Shown here piece after piece: positions 23,590 through 35,729 of a stretch of 64,000 bases of DNA; position 1 is the stretch's first letter, and the number at the start of each line of letters is the position of its first letter. The notes below the pieces were generated by a model. It searched no databases. It saw only the letters and a list, made by a program, of their open reading frames with translations, and was not told the origin of the DNA. Source of the DNA: Atopsyche davidsoni (taxonomy: Eukaryota > Arthropoda > Insecta > Trichoptera > Hydrobiosidae); contig JAILWY010000019.1 in the NCBI GenBank assembly GCA_022113835.1, positions 5,852,001-5,916,000 of the forward strand, written 5' to 3'. Position numbers and translations under genes: made by a program.

Positions 23590-26500
23590 AAAAAGAAATT
23601 ATTATACGTTAGAAAATAAAAAATACCCGTACACAAAAAATCAATTTATTAATGACTTTGTCAATGTCAGCAAACCTGATATATATAATAATCATTTTTT
23701 TGAAAACACCTGTAAGATTTTTTGTAAGCAATTTTGATACGAAAATAAATTAATTATTTATCAAATAAATAGTATCTTTATAAAATAATACTTTTCTACG
23801 TTTAAAAAAATGTGATACTAGTAATTTCTAGATATACCAAATTTTTTTCAACTACTCTATGCCGAAAATTGTAAATATAAAAATATGTTTTTTAGTTCTA
23901 TATGCTTGTATTTTTTTTGTTTGTTTCCGTATCGATAGCGTTACGTTTTGTATAGCCCGGGGATAGGAGTGTGTTCAACTACGTGGTACAGTGATTTGCA
24001 CTATTCGAAGCCTCTATCTGAAAACTGAAACTGAACGTCCTGGACACGTGGAAAGTAACAGATGTGGCCTACGTTTCACAACGTCTGCATTAGTCTCTGT
24101 CGCCGAAAAGCACTTTCTCAGGAGCTTTTCAATGTATCACGTTATATTTCAAACAACGTGAGTAAAAAAAAAACGATAAATAAATCAGACAAAAAGAATT
24201 TAATGGTGCATTATAAAATATTACTACTTGTCCAGTTCACAAAGCGATCGTACACTGCATGTTTCACTGTACTCTTAATTTACATAATATAAAATACGCT
24301 GATTTTTAGTTCAATTCTATTAAACTGCATGTGGATATTGAAAATTCATAGCACGACACTGATAAACATGGTAATTTTTCATTCATCGGAAACGCGTAAA
24401 TGCTTTATATGTATTATATATTAGTGGAGGATTTGAGATTATTTTATCATTATGGAGCTTTAATAAAAGCGCAATCTTTGACTTCAAACTGCCTTAAAAT
24501 TGAACCATAGTTTGAAATTAATATTTCAACATAAATAACAATAAATGTAAATATAATACAAAAATTCAAAAACACTCAAGTATGTTAACTTGGTTACTTT
24601 ATTATACTATTCTCCTGCTAATGTATTAGCATTTTTAAAACCCGCTGAAAGCTTTCTTCTACATAATTTGAAGAGATCCTTGAAAAACATTTTTAAAAAA
24701 ACACATTACAATTCTTTTGTAAGTAATTAATTTCAGAGCATTGATAAAAAAAATAAACCCTACAGCTAAAAAATCACGAAAGCGGTAAGTTCACCAATGT
24801 GATATAAATTATTTACTGAAATTCTTTTCAGTTATTTACACCCCAATCCGTATGCTTTTCGCTATAACGTTTGTGTTTGTATCTTCAATTTAAGTGTATT
24901 TTAGTGAACTGGTGTTGAGCCTTAATATTTAATGAACTTTCTAGGCTCAAGCGTTGTAAGAACAACTGAACAAACTTTTTAACGGATCCGTGAAAGTTTT
25001 AACAGTTAAACAGTTAATAATACTCAAGTAAATATTAGGTCTAATTCGGTTAACTTTCATCACTTATAGGCCATTTATATTTATTATATAACATTTTTCA
25101 TGGATTTTTGTGTATCTTCTATACTTTTATATATCCCATAGATTTGTTCGATTAAAAAGTAATTTCGATCAAAAAAACACACGTGCGTTCGGAATTTACC
25201 AAAAACGGCGATTTCGTTGTTCGTGTATCAATTGGGAAATCTTTTTATTCAACAAATATGAATAGCCGAAGCAAACTGCTATCTAAATTTTTACTCGTAC
25301 AAACAAAAATATTTGTAATAATCCACCTGGTTGGCTAACCATGTTTTCAATGTGAAGTTTTGGAACTGGTTTAAGAAACACAGCATACTTGCTCATCTAC
25401 AAAATAACAGTTTATCAATAAAACCTAATTAGTGTGAGTTTTATTTAATCTGTCGAGTTATCGCGAATCAATTGACTTAATTAATTTTCCTTGAGTGCGT
25501 AAATAATTTACCTCACCGGAGCAAAACACTTCACTCGGTTGCTAATTTATTTAGTTCAATTGAATGAGTACGTGGAAGATGATTGATTTATTTTCTATAC
25601 TTCTATACAAATTGAGGACATTTCAAACACAGTATTTTTTTTATCAAATAACAAATAACGTTTTAATAAAAAAAGGTCCCTATATAACTCTAATTGTCAA
25701 ACGACAATTCCAAAAAATACAAATTCACTCATGAAACGATGAGAATAATGTTTTCGACGTTTTAAATTTTGATAATAATTTTAAATTACTGAGAATTGCA
25801 GAATGGATAGAAAAGAGAGGAAGAAAATGACAAACCACGGATGAAAGAGATTGGATGCTTTGCATAAATTTAGCCAGGCTATCATTAGAAAAATCGAGGA
25901 TCTATAAACCACATTTAAAACATATCTGAGACCAGCCTTCATCTTAAGGAATTCCACGTTTAGAATATTCAACAAAAAATATCAAAAAGCTAATAATAAT
26001 AACTTGATTGTCAAGATACCAATATTTCATTCCAAAAATGCATAAATAATAACTATGTTAACTACCTATAAGTGTCACGAAAAAAAGTAGATATTAGTTT
26101 CATTTGCCTTCTTTCGAATGAAAGCTTTACTGTAAATCGAATTAAAAATATTTCACTAATAACAATATTCACTATCCATAAACATCGGTTAATTTATTTC
26201 GCTAGTATTAATTTTAATAAATGACAATTAAATAATAGTACAGCTGAAATTTTACCCTGAAATCATACTGTTACATTGAAGTGTCGCTTTTGAGTTATGA
26301 ATTCCATTCGATTCCTTCTGTTAATATTTACTAAGCTCACAAATACAAAACCTAGATCAACGTTCGTACATCACATCATGTACTTTTAAGCAGTAAAAAA
26401 AACCAGAAGTACCCTACTAACCTTGCATTCAATAATTCCTTTTAAATTTATATATTTAACAATTTATTAAAAAAAAAAAACGTTAAAGACAGTGCAAACA

Positions 26501-27290
26501 AATGATTTGTCTATACTATTATTGAGGGTAATATCATTTTGGCCTGATATACAAAAGATTTTAAAACAGTCTGTCAAGTCAGTCTGTAAGACTCCTAAAA
26601 ATACATTTCTGCATTACCAATAATCGAATCAGCAAAATAGCGCCGAAAACAGAACTATACAGTTATCTTAAAAACATCAACAACATGTTTAAACTATACA
26701 AAGTCACAAATTTTAATATTTTGTTTATAAATTGTTTGGATTATTTTTGGCAACCGTTGTCAATAGTGTATATTTTTTTAAACTTATATATTTGTTAAAG
26801 TAACCTAGTCATTTCAGTTTAGTACATAAAAAATTTCTACACATCACACGCTTAACCAACCCTACCTCCTCAAGTAATGTTTCCTTTATTATAAGAATAT
26901 ATAAAACCTACTGTGTTTCCATGCACAAGCACATAAAATAAAATAAAATAAAAATATATAATAAGTACACTGTAAAATTTTCTACTGCTCGGCTCAGTTA
27001 AAATTCTCACCTTGAGTTTTGAAGCACAGTATATAAATGTAGTAATCCTAATTGAATCTTTTTTTGCCTTTTTGCTGACCTATATGTGAGGGTCGGTTAA
27101 TCTTTATAACTACAAGAATTTCTTCTCCGCAACCTTATTTTTACGGCCGGCACGTGGAAAAGTAAATATTAAAAAAACAGTTTTTTCTAGTATTTTTTTT
27201 AATTGAATTGAATAATAATATTTCAAAATCAAAAATAAAATTTCAGTATTTGTCGTTTTCTTAAAAAATATAATATTTTCAATTATTTTT
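23590..27290. other. AT-rich upstream region, nothing recognised
   Basis: About 3.7 kb upstream of RyR with long homopolymer A/T stretches and only short chance open frames. No transposon end, RNA gene or exon was recognised. Confidence 0.7.
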
Positions 27291-27299
27291 TAATTCTCG

Positions 27300-27580
27300 T
27301 CAGCCTACGCCGCTGAATTTTACCCGAGAGAGCTGAGCTCCTGTCGTGAGTTATGTCGCAAAAAAACTAATTCTTACGCAGGGGTATTCCGGTATTTCAA
27401 CAAACAGTAACTCATATTAGCTCCCGGGTCGCTTATCGTTCCAGGATCTGGTTCAGTCACTTAGAGAGCCGCTCCGAGACCCGTTCCCACCCCCGAGTCG
27501 ACCCACACCACCCTTAATAAATTTTGATTCCCCAAACGCGGATAGACTGCGAAGCTCGTGTGAGTGCGACCTTTTTAGTT
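27300..27580. other. Moderately GC-rich block, unidentified
   Basis: Higher GC than its flanks, including gagagccgctccgagacccg and cacccccgagtcgacccac. No protein similarity was seen. It directly precedes a mariner copy and may be host sequence into which the transposon inserted. Confidence 0.35.
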
Positions 27581-27682
27581 TTTCCCTCTCTATATTATTT
27601 TTCACGCTGAACGAACCTCTAATTAACAATAAACTTTTAATAAAGCCGCTTTTGAACTGTTAGTCTGTAAACTAAAAATAAT

Positions 27683-28491
27683 ATGTTTCGATTGATGCAG
27701 AATTTCGATGTGGATGACAAAGAACGTCCAGGCCAACCAAAAAAATTCAAAGATGAAGAATTAGAGGCATTGATCGATAAATACTCGTGTCAAACGCAAG
27801 CAGAACTCGCAGAATCATTGAGAGTTGATCTAGCAACAATTTCAAGACACTTAAAAGCATTGGGAATAATTCAAAAGCAAGGAAATTGGGTGCCACATGA
27901 ATTGAAGCCGAGAGACGTCGAAAGGCGATTTTGCATTTCGGAAATGCTGCTTGAACGCCACAAAAAGAAGTCATTTTTGCATCGTATCATCACTGGTGAT
28001 GAAAAATGGATTCGCTACGACAACCTGAAGCGTAAAAAATCATGGGGTAAGCCCGGACATGCATCAACATCGACGGCCAGGCCAAATATTGCGCCAAGGT
28101 AATTCTGTGTAATTGGTGGGATGAGAAGGGTGTCATCCACTATGAGCTGCTGAAACTAGGCCAAACTATCACGGGCAAGTTCTACAGACAACAATTGATG
28201 CGTTCGAAGCGAGCATTGGCAGAAAAACGGCCAGAATATGCGACCAGGCACGAGTCTGTCATTTTCCACCATGACAATGCTCGGCCACATGTTGCTAAAT
28301 CGGTTAAAACGTATTTGGAAAACAGTGGATGGGAAGTTCTGCCTCACCCACCTTATAGCCCAGACCTTGCCCCTTCCGACTACCACTTGTTTCAATCGAT
28401 GCAGAATGCCCTTTCTGGAATACGCTTCACTTCTGAACAGGGTATCAAAAATTGACATGATTCTTTCTTGGCTTCAAAAGACGAACAGTTC
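27683..28491 (+). pseudogene. mariner (DD34D) transposase, broken copy
   Basis: The most complete mariner protein in the window. Part 1 (27683-28090) starts within the helix-turn-helix region: FDVDDKERPGQPKKF, then LAESLRVDLATISRHLKALG, the linker WVPHELKPRDVERR, and ITGDEKW with the first catalytic Asp. A frameshift at about 28092 leads to part 2: VILCNWWDEKGVIHYELL, HHDNARPHVAK with the second Asp, and YSPDLAPSDYHLF with the third. Exactly 34 residues separate Asp 2 and Asp 3. A Trp codon has become TGA at 28453-28455. Similarity stops at ASKDEQF (28491). The N-terminus and both TIRs are missing, so this copy is dead. Confidence 0.92.
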
Positions 28492-28499
28492 AAAAGATC

Positions 28500-31050
28500 A
28501 GGTATTGTAAGTTATCAGTCACATACTTTGGAGAGAAAATATGCAATATATTTTTAAAGATAAAAAAGTTTGGTGTCTCACCTTTGACCTTTAACAGTTC
28601 AATAAAGGAGTTAGCACAAATAAACACAGATTTCATTCCAGCTTGATATGCACAAGGAGGCTTTAAAGTCATAACTGCAACTGAATACGAACGCAAGTTA
28701 AACACAAGTCTTAAACATTATCAATGTTGCAAACAGGAAGTAATACAAAACTTTCAACCCAACGCATTTCTCTGTAACTGATGTGCCACTGGGTATTCTT
28801 TTTATTTTAGAATTCAATTATAGTTTATATGGCTTGACACGCGCACTCTGTCCTCGTTTGTGAAACACATGACATGATGTGTACACACTAGCAACGTTTC
28901 AGGTCACGGAGAAACCATAATAAAGACCGTGCTATTTTCATGAAACATTCAATGTATCGCGACATTAACACATTTTGTGGGGACTCAAGGTGCACCGTTA
29001 CCTCTAAAATTGAAAACTCAAAACCTGCGTTTATGGTTAACAACATAAACTTTCAATGTTGAATGAAATGAAATGAAGAGATGAATCTAAGCAATTCTGT
29101 GCAAAGTCAATTTTTTTTAGTAATTATCAAAAAAAAATTCAGGAGGCGTGTTTAGTCATGTCTTCTAATATGTTGGGTATATTGTATCTATAAATGTATA
29201 CTATACATAAATATATAGTATTTAACTTGTAAATATAATGAATAGGCTGCCTTAAGGTACAGTACGTAAACCAGTTGCATAGAAATTTGGTTGAAATCTG
29301 AGTACGGATTTTTGATATACGAGTTTTAATCGTTTAATCAGTTTCTCTGTGCTAATTTCACCTCATATAGTTATTGTAATATTTGTGTTGATTATTCATA
29401 CATAAAGATAAAATATAAAATGAAGATATTTTTCCTTTATGTAATGTATACATTTTACACCTTAACCGCGCGTTGCTAACAGTTTTAACAAAATTGAAAA
29501 AGAAATAGATGTAATAGTTTTATTGCGTCATAAAATTTTATCACCATCCATTTCACACTGAGCGTTTACTGGGTGATTTCAAACGTAATATATATATAAT
29601 AGTATTTTATTACAAAAAAAAAAAAAACCTTCAGGAGCTTTTCTTTCCGTAGAATAAACCGGCGTATTCTCAAAATATATCGAGTTCGTGGCAACCCAAG
29701 TACACGAAAATTAAATCCCTTGTATTACAGTTAAACACAAGAAAGTGCATTGCATGATTGTGACGTCATAGTATTGACATATTCAATCGGAATGGATAGG
29801 TTGAAGGCCTGTGACTAGCTCATAATCACCCTGTATACAAAATGAACCGTATTTCACCGTCGAGTGACGCAAGTGTTTTACTATTGAGCGTCTAAGAATC
29901 TAGATCAGCATATGCTTGGTTCAGGTGATTTCATGAAATCAGCCCAAAACAAAGCCTCCTGCGACTCCTTTCTCACTATAAAAGTGCATAGCGTGTCTTT
30001 CGACGTTAACAAACCCCGCGGCTTCTCCCGTCTGACGTGACAATAAAAGACTTACTGGATCTCAGACTTCTTTTTGAGGTTCTGGAGTCTCTCGTTACGG
30101 TACGTCGTCAGTAAAACTTCAGAATAAACGTTATTTCAGCGGATGTATGAATATTATTTTTATAACTTTACCGCGACGCGACCCATTAAAATGAAAAAAA
30201 TGCACTTGTGGTTTGTACTCACCTTTCTATAATTATTATACAAATCATTACGCTTGCTTATAATATAAAATTTCTCATATAATCTTCTTCGTTTTGTGCG
30301 GCATCGATATAAATCTATCACAAGTAATAAATATGCTTCATCACGTGGAAAAGATTTTAACAACTTTTAATGTACATTTACGAAATGATACATTTTTTTA
30401 TTAAAGCTCGTGAATCTATTCTACTGTACAGGGTGATTCCAAACGGTATTTTAAAATGTTTAGATTTTTTAATTACCTATGCACGAAACAATTATGATCA
30501 TTTTTATCAATTTATGATATATTCTCTGTCGATTTGAGACTTTGTGTAATAAACTATTATATATTAATTCAATTAAATGCCCCGATATGATAACAATATG
30601 ACATCACATTTAGCAGAGTGCTTTTGAATTTTGAAACTCTAAACAAAAAGTCTTACTTTGCTTGCTTGGTTTATCATGCGTTTAATGGATTTTAATAATA
30701 TTCTAATTTTCTCTTTGTATTTTGACTGCAAATAACATTTTTTTAAACTTCGTGTATATGTAAATAAAAATACATAGTTGATGGGTATGTATGTATATTA
30801 ATATACTAAATTTTTGATATAAAAAATAAATAAATAGGAAGATGTGCTAAGGTATTGATTTAAAAAATTTCATTCGCACATCGAGACATCTTAAGATTAA
30901 ACAGTTCCACTGTGCAATCTGTCTTTTTATTCATTACAAATAATTTAATCGATTTTTACTCATATCATTACATGATTAATGTATTTTTAAAAATGATTTT
31001 AAACTTCGGTGCTAATGCGTCTTTATAACCATAAAAATCATAAATATAAA
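28500..31050. other. AT-rich region with possible small TIR elements
   Basis: No gene seen. Two short motifs resemble transposon ends: TACTGGGTGATTTCAAACG at about 29568 and, in reverse, TACAGGGTGATTATGAGC ending at about 29836. These could bound a MITE of about 270 bp. A third, TACAGGGTGATTCCAAACG at about 30427, has no partner. Boundaries are uncertain. Confidence 0.35.
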
Positions 31051-31059
31051 GTATATAAA

Positions 31060-31450
31060 TTCAGTTTCTAAAGGACAGCAATGCGTCATTTTGAGTTAAC
31101 AGTTATTTGGTACGTTTGTGCTATTTTAAACAATGTAACATTACTAATTATGATCACGTTATATTTATTTAGATTTTAAGTATGGTCGAATTAAATAAAA
31201 ATTACAAATATGGTTTTTAAGGACAGCAACGCGTGATCTCATGACTCGACTGTTTGCTAATTATAATAACGTAACATTTCAAATTTTAACTGCTAGGTAA
31301 ATATTTCGATGTGTACTTATATTTGAAATGATTTGAGTTTGAAAACACAAAAGTATTTTTATTTTGAAAGGACAGCAATGCGTCATTTTGACGGTACCAT
31401 TGCGCACTTTGTGCTTAATATAAATTTCATAATGTGCTCGGTAAAAAAAA
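31060..31450 (+). repeat. Tandem repeat, about 148-bp unit, about 2.5 copies
   Basis: The motif AAGGACAGCAAYGCGT recurs at 31071, 31219 and 31368, a spacing of 148 and 149 bp. Each is followed by a diverged region that includes a GTAACATT-like stretch in the first two units. Units are strongly diverged apart from this 16-bp core. Open frames crossing it are not coding. Confidence 0.75.
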
Positions 31451-31689
31451 AAGTCCCGCTCGTTGTGCATGGTGGTAAAATTATGGGAAATTATGGGGAA
31501 TCGTTATGTAATCATTGCTTTTACGAGCACCGCATAAAACACATTTTTTTATTATCTTCAAGGAGGGGCTTCGTAGGCGTAACCGGAATTGCAAAAAAAA
31601 ACCCCATCACAAAGCAAATGAAAAATTTCACTTTATATATATATTTTAAAAATATATATATTTGACTTTTAAAATACAAAGAATATTTT

Positions 31690-31870
31690 GTGATTTTTCG
31701 CGTTTTATTTATAAAGTGACTAGTTTCGCCAACTTATTCGGTTGGTATTTTCAAACAGAGTGAGAATTTGTATATTTTATGCAAGCAAGTGCCAAATTGT
31801 CAGAGAGAGAGGTATTGATTGTTAGAGAGAGAGAAGCAACGATTTTCGGGAGTAATTTTAATGTACTGTA
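31690..31870 (-). mobile_element. PLE 3' end with hammerhead motif
   Basis: Minus strand carries a (TC)n-rich segment, then UUUGAAAAUACC, stem II CCAAC/GUUGG, GAA, palindrome ACUAGU and C at 31718, followed by a tail (cacttta...aaaatcac) like the tails at 58095-58130 and 63559-63590. The ribozyme core spans 31718-31754. The core reads UUGAAAA instead of CUGANGA. Upstream the order TCTCTCTC...AAATTCTCAC matches the PLE copy at 63440-63520, so this is a short 3' fragment of the same family. Confidence 0.7.
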
Positions 31871-31879
31871 AATTTAATA

Positions 31880-34800
31880 TTTCTGACAAATCGGGGATAT
31901 CACATAATTGCCATTTTTAAAACGATTCTAATGAAATAATTAATTTTTAGTGATAATTTAGTATGTAGCATCATTGTGTAGAGCCACTGCATTTTTTAAA
32001 CAATTTAGCTAATGATTTTATCCAAAAGAATTTCGTCACGGAAATTTATTTGTATTGGCCCTGCGAGTGGTTAAAAAAGTAAAAGCCTTATTGCTCTGGC
32101 TTGATTTGATTTGAGTCATTTTATTTTTGCATTAAGCTTTATTTAAAAGCTTACATCACGCATTATCATTTACCACAACAATAAGTTCAGTTGAATTCAG
32201 TTTGCAACTGTAAACTGATACTCCAAGCAGTGCTCTCTTTGTATAACGAAGGCAAAGGAAAGTTGTTTTAACAAGCAACTTAATATCTTGAGAAACTTTC
32301 TCGTTCGTATAGAGTATAGTTTGTAGGAAGCACGTACTTTCTGATATAAATACGTTGGAATTTGAAACGTCTGAATATGTACACATCTTGACTTGGGTTT
32401 CAGTTCACGAAAGTTTCCGATCTCTTGGAATAACTTTACAAAGTCCCAAGACTGACGGCTAGTCAGAGCGAACAAAATTCCCTCTTTAATTTTTGCGGTT
32501 ATTCGAGTATTCTTATAATGATTATTCTCTTACTAATATCTACAGGTATAATTGAAACGTTGATGAATTGCAACGTGGATTTTAAGAAGGGATAGACGGG
32601 TCCCACACCCATATAAAGAACGACTATCTCAGGTAAAAATAAAAACAAGGGAATTAGCTCTCCCATGAACCCTAAGCGGTGTAAATTGTATCAATACTTT
32701 ATAAAAACTTAAAATTATTAACGAAACTACTAACTGCTTTCATCGAGACATTTTTTGACTGTGCGTACAATACGGTGAGACTTTTTCTCTAAACTCACAA
32801 AATACAGCTGTTTTAAAACGTATTGTATTTTATTGCTGAAAATAATCACTGCGTTATAAAGCATGGGAAGGCTCGAATGTTTTTGTTTTATAGAATGTTT
32901 TAAGAGCTTTGCAAGTAGAACCGTTATAAGGGAGGAGTGTTCATGTATGAGGCAGCTTACTCGACTTGGTGGCTTTTGTTGCTGAAAAGAGGTGCGAACG
33001 GCCGCAAAGTTTTCAGCTAAATTCTAAATTGTAATATCTCCTAGCTAAAGTTACTCAATTATGGCTTGTGCGTGGAAGGCAGCAATGTAACTCCAAACAG
33101 GGTTGCCTCAGCTACCCTTAATGGAGGATAAATGACAGACTTTACGCATATTATTCAAATATTGACTTGCACTTTTACACGACTGATTTCGTATAAAAAT
33201 TAATTGAAAGTAAATGCTCATGTTTATCCAATTTATTTTTTGAATTAATAGTAAGTGATAATTTTAATAAACTAAAGTATATTTCAATGATGAATGAAAT
33301 ATATATCAATAAAAATTTTAAAAAATATGTTTTACGCCAAATTGTATCATATAATTATATGTAAGAGTTTGTGAAAATAATTGACGATTTTTGAATATCA
33401 CATTATTACTTGTAGAATTAACAAAGACGCTCTAGGATAAAATTTGAATAATTATAGTGTATTTTTTTTTTATATTTCGTTCACATACAGATACACTTCT
33501 CCGATACATGCGGAAGGTAAAGTTTAGGAGTAAACGTAAAATATATACGAACGGGAAGTTATTACTGTACACCATAGACTACTTTGAATAATGGGGGACA
33601 AATTAAATGGGGGACATGCCCTGCATGAGGGAAGCAAACAATAGCCCTAGCGAGATGCCATCAGAATTTACAGGGAGGTTTAGATTAAATATGTATTGCA
33701 TTAAATATTTATTAGATTGGCCGCCTGCAGCCCGCGAGTATTTATTATTTAGGCACTGGCTACACTGGAGATACGAACTCAAGGACACAGAGTCGCTTAG
33801 TCAGAGCATAGCAACATTCGAATTAATGTTTTATTTTTAGATGCGAGCGAGTTCTTTATGCCTTGTTAGCACGGCTCATTTTTTAAACCAAACAACACTT
33901 GGTTATACACCGTGGCTCAAATTTCATGAGACCATCTGAAAAAAGCAGGCTGAACTTCTAAATCTTCCTCAAAAAAAAAATTAGAAAACTAAATTTGATT
34001 TCATTTGGGTTCAACAACAAAACAAACCTTTGGGTTATTTACATAAAACAAAAAAGCTTTTATTATAAAAATTACATATAGTAAAACCCAGCTTTGTACT
34101 TTACAGTCAACTCATATGAAAAGTAAAATAAATTCTTATTAAAAATAATGCAAACAAAGGCAGTATTTTAACTCTGTATTCTGAATATCCTTATTTTGTA
34201 AACAATAATTGAACATGAGTCTAATTAAAAAAAAAAAATTGTGATAACAAGTTTAAAATCATTCATTTCAAAACTCCAAATAAAAATTGAAACAGATACA
34301 ATATGTACTAAAATAGATACTCGGATATGCATTTGTGAACCTTGATCTGGTAGTTATAAATTCATACGAAAGCCCATAGCTTTTCAATGATTCAGGTGCC
34401 ATCGTAGTAGAGAAAGGAAAACTAAAACTTTTATGTACACGTAAATAGATACACGGGTATGCATTTTACGTGCAAGTAATGAATTGAATAATAAAGGATA
34501 AAATCTATTTGGATATCTTGATCTAATATATATGAAAAATTAATGTCAATACGAACAAGTAGAGGAAGAGTTTAAGAACCTGTGGGGTTTCGATAATTCA
34601 GACGCTGCAGTAGCAGGAATCTGTCTCGCTAATCGACCGTTGGAAATGACGCTAAATTATTTTGAATGAGAACCCAAGACGATGCACTTAAAATGCACTG
34701 AATTCACCGGCTGTGCCATGGACAAAGTTAAACCTCCCACCGAGGGATCGGCCAAGTCTTGTAAAATTAATATGATGGATGAACACCTACGAAGCAACTG

Positions 34801-35550
34801 AAAATTGGGTCAAGGTCACCATAAAAATAACTGAAAGACTAACAACTGCGACGTATATTCCTCTGGTGCATATTTACACCAATACTTAATATTTTAACAT
34901 GCATTTTCTAATACTTACAAATTTTTTTTTTAACAGTTTCCACAATGTTTATATGTACCAGAATGAAAAATTCTATAAATTAAATGATAAAATAATTCAA
35001 TGCAAAGCATTCCTTTTTTTTTTTTTTTTAATAAAACGCCTGCGACTATTTTTAAAACGCACTCAATTTCATTCAGTTATCATCTTCTTTCGTGTATAGT
35101 GTAATTTAAAAATATTCAGGTTTATGGCAATGCGAATCGATTACACAAGAACATATTGTATACACAATAAACTTGAATGGATAAAGAATGTGGATCATTG
35201 GTGAACTTGGTGTAGCTACCCAAAAAAGGCTGTGTTATTATTTCATATAAGTACTGCTCTCTTATATACGTCTGTAATAAAGGTAAGCAAACAGCCAATA
35301 GGGTGTTTTCAGATAAATAGTGGTGCTTTAGTCTTGTAAAAAATCTACCGAAAATAAAAAAACAAACTGAAAAAAATTCTTCGTGAAATATACCGGAAAC
35401 AATAAAAACGTGTAATAATTATGTTCGAAAGTTGCAAAAAAAGTATATAAAATTTCTATTGTAGTATTTGATTCGTCATCGTATAATTTAATAAAAATAG
35501 TTTTAAGCACATATTAAAAAAATATATTATTTTATCTTATTTTTTAATAA
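31880..35550. other. AT-rich region, possible SINE and loose repeat
   Basis: No gene recognised. At 33770-33830 (minus) a B-box-like GAGTTCGTATCTCC with an upstream tRNA-like segment suggests a SINE head. Between 34310 and 34630 two blocks share agatac(t/a)cgg(a/g)tatgcattt, a (t)cttgatct segment and a ttc.ataattcag-type end, suggesting an old duplication. Confidence 0.35.
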
Positions 35551-35559
35551 AGACGAAAT

Positions 35560-35722
35560 CATATTCTTCGTAGCGTTTCCGGCGTTGTCTATTGAATTTT
35601 CCGACGTTTCGTTTCCGGTAATGATGGCATCTTGAATCAGGGACTGTGAATCGCTGAGTATGGCCTCAGTACCGAAACCGAAACATTGGAAAACTCAAAG
35701 CACAACAACTAAGAACGAAGAA
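35560..35722. mobile_element. Head-to-head pair of PLE hammerhead-like 3' ends
   Basis: Two diverged arms face away from a centre near 35642. The minus arm reads CTGATTCAAGATGCCATC, then CGAAACGTCGGAAAAT. The plus arm reads CTGAGTATGGCCTCAG, then CGAAACATTGGAAAACTC. GAA plus palindrome ACGU plus C in the minus arm is the PLE-type stem III and cleavage site. Stem II is poor in the minus arm, and the plus arm has lost the palindrome, so both are probably inactive. This family differs from the ACCGGU group. Confidence 0.5.
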
Positions 35723-35729
35723 AGCCTTA

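Noticed and set aside
31333..31665. 110-codon plus-strand frame
   Set aside because: It begins within the 148-bp tandem repeat and shows no family similarity.
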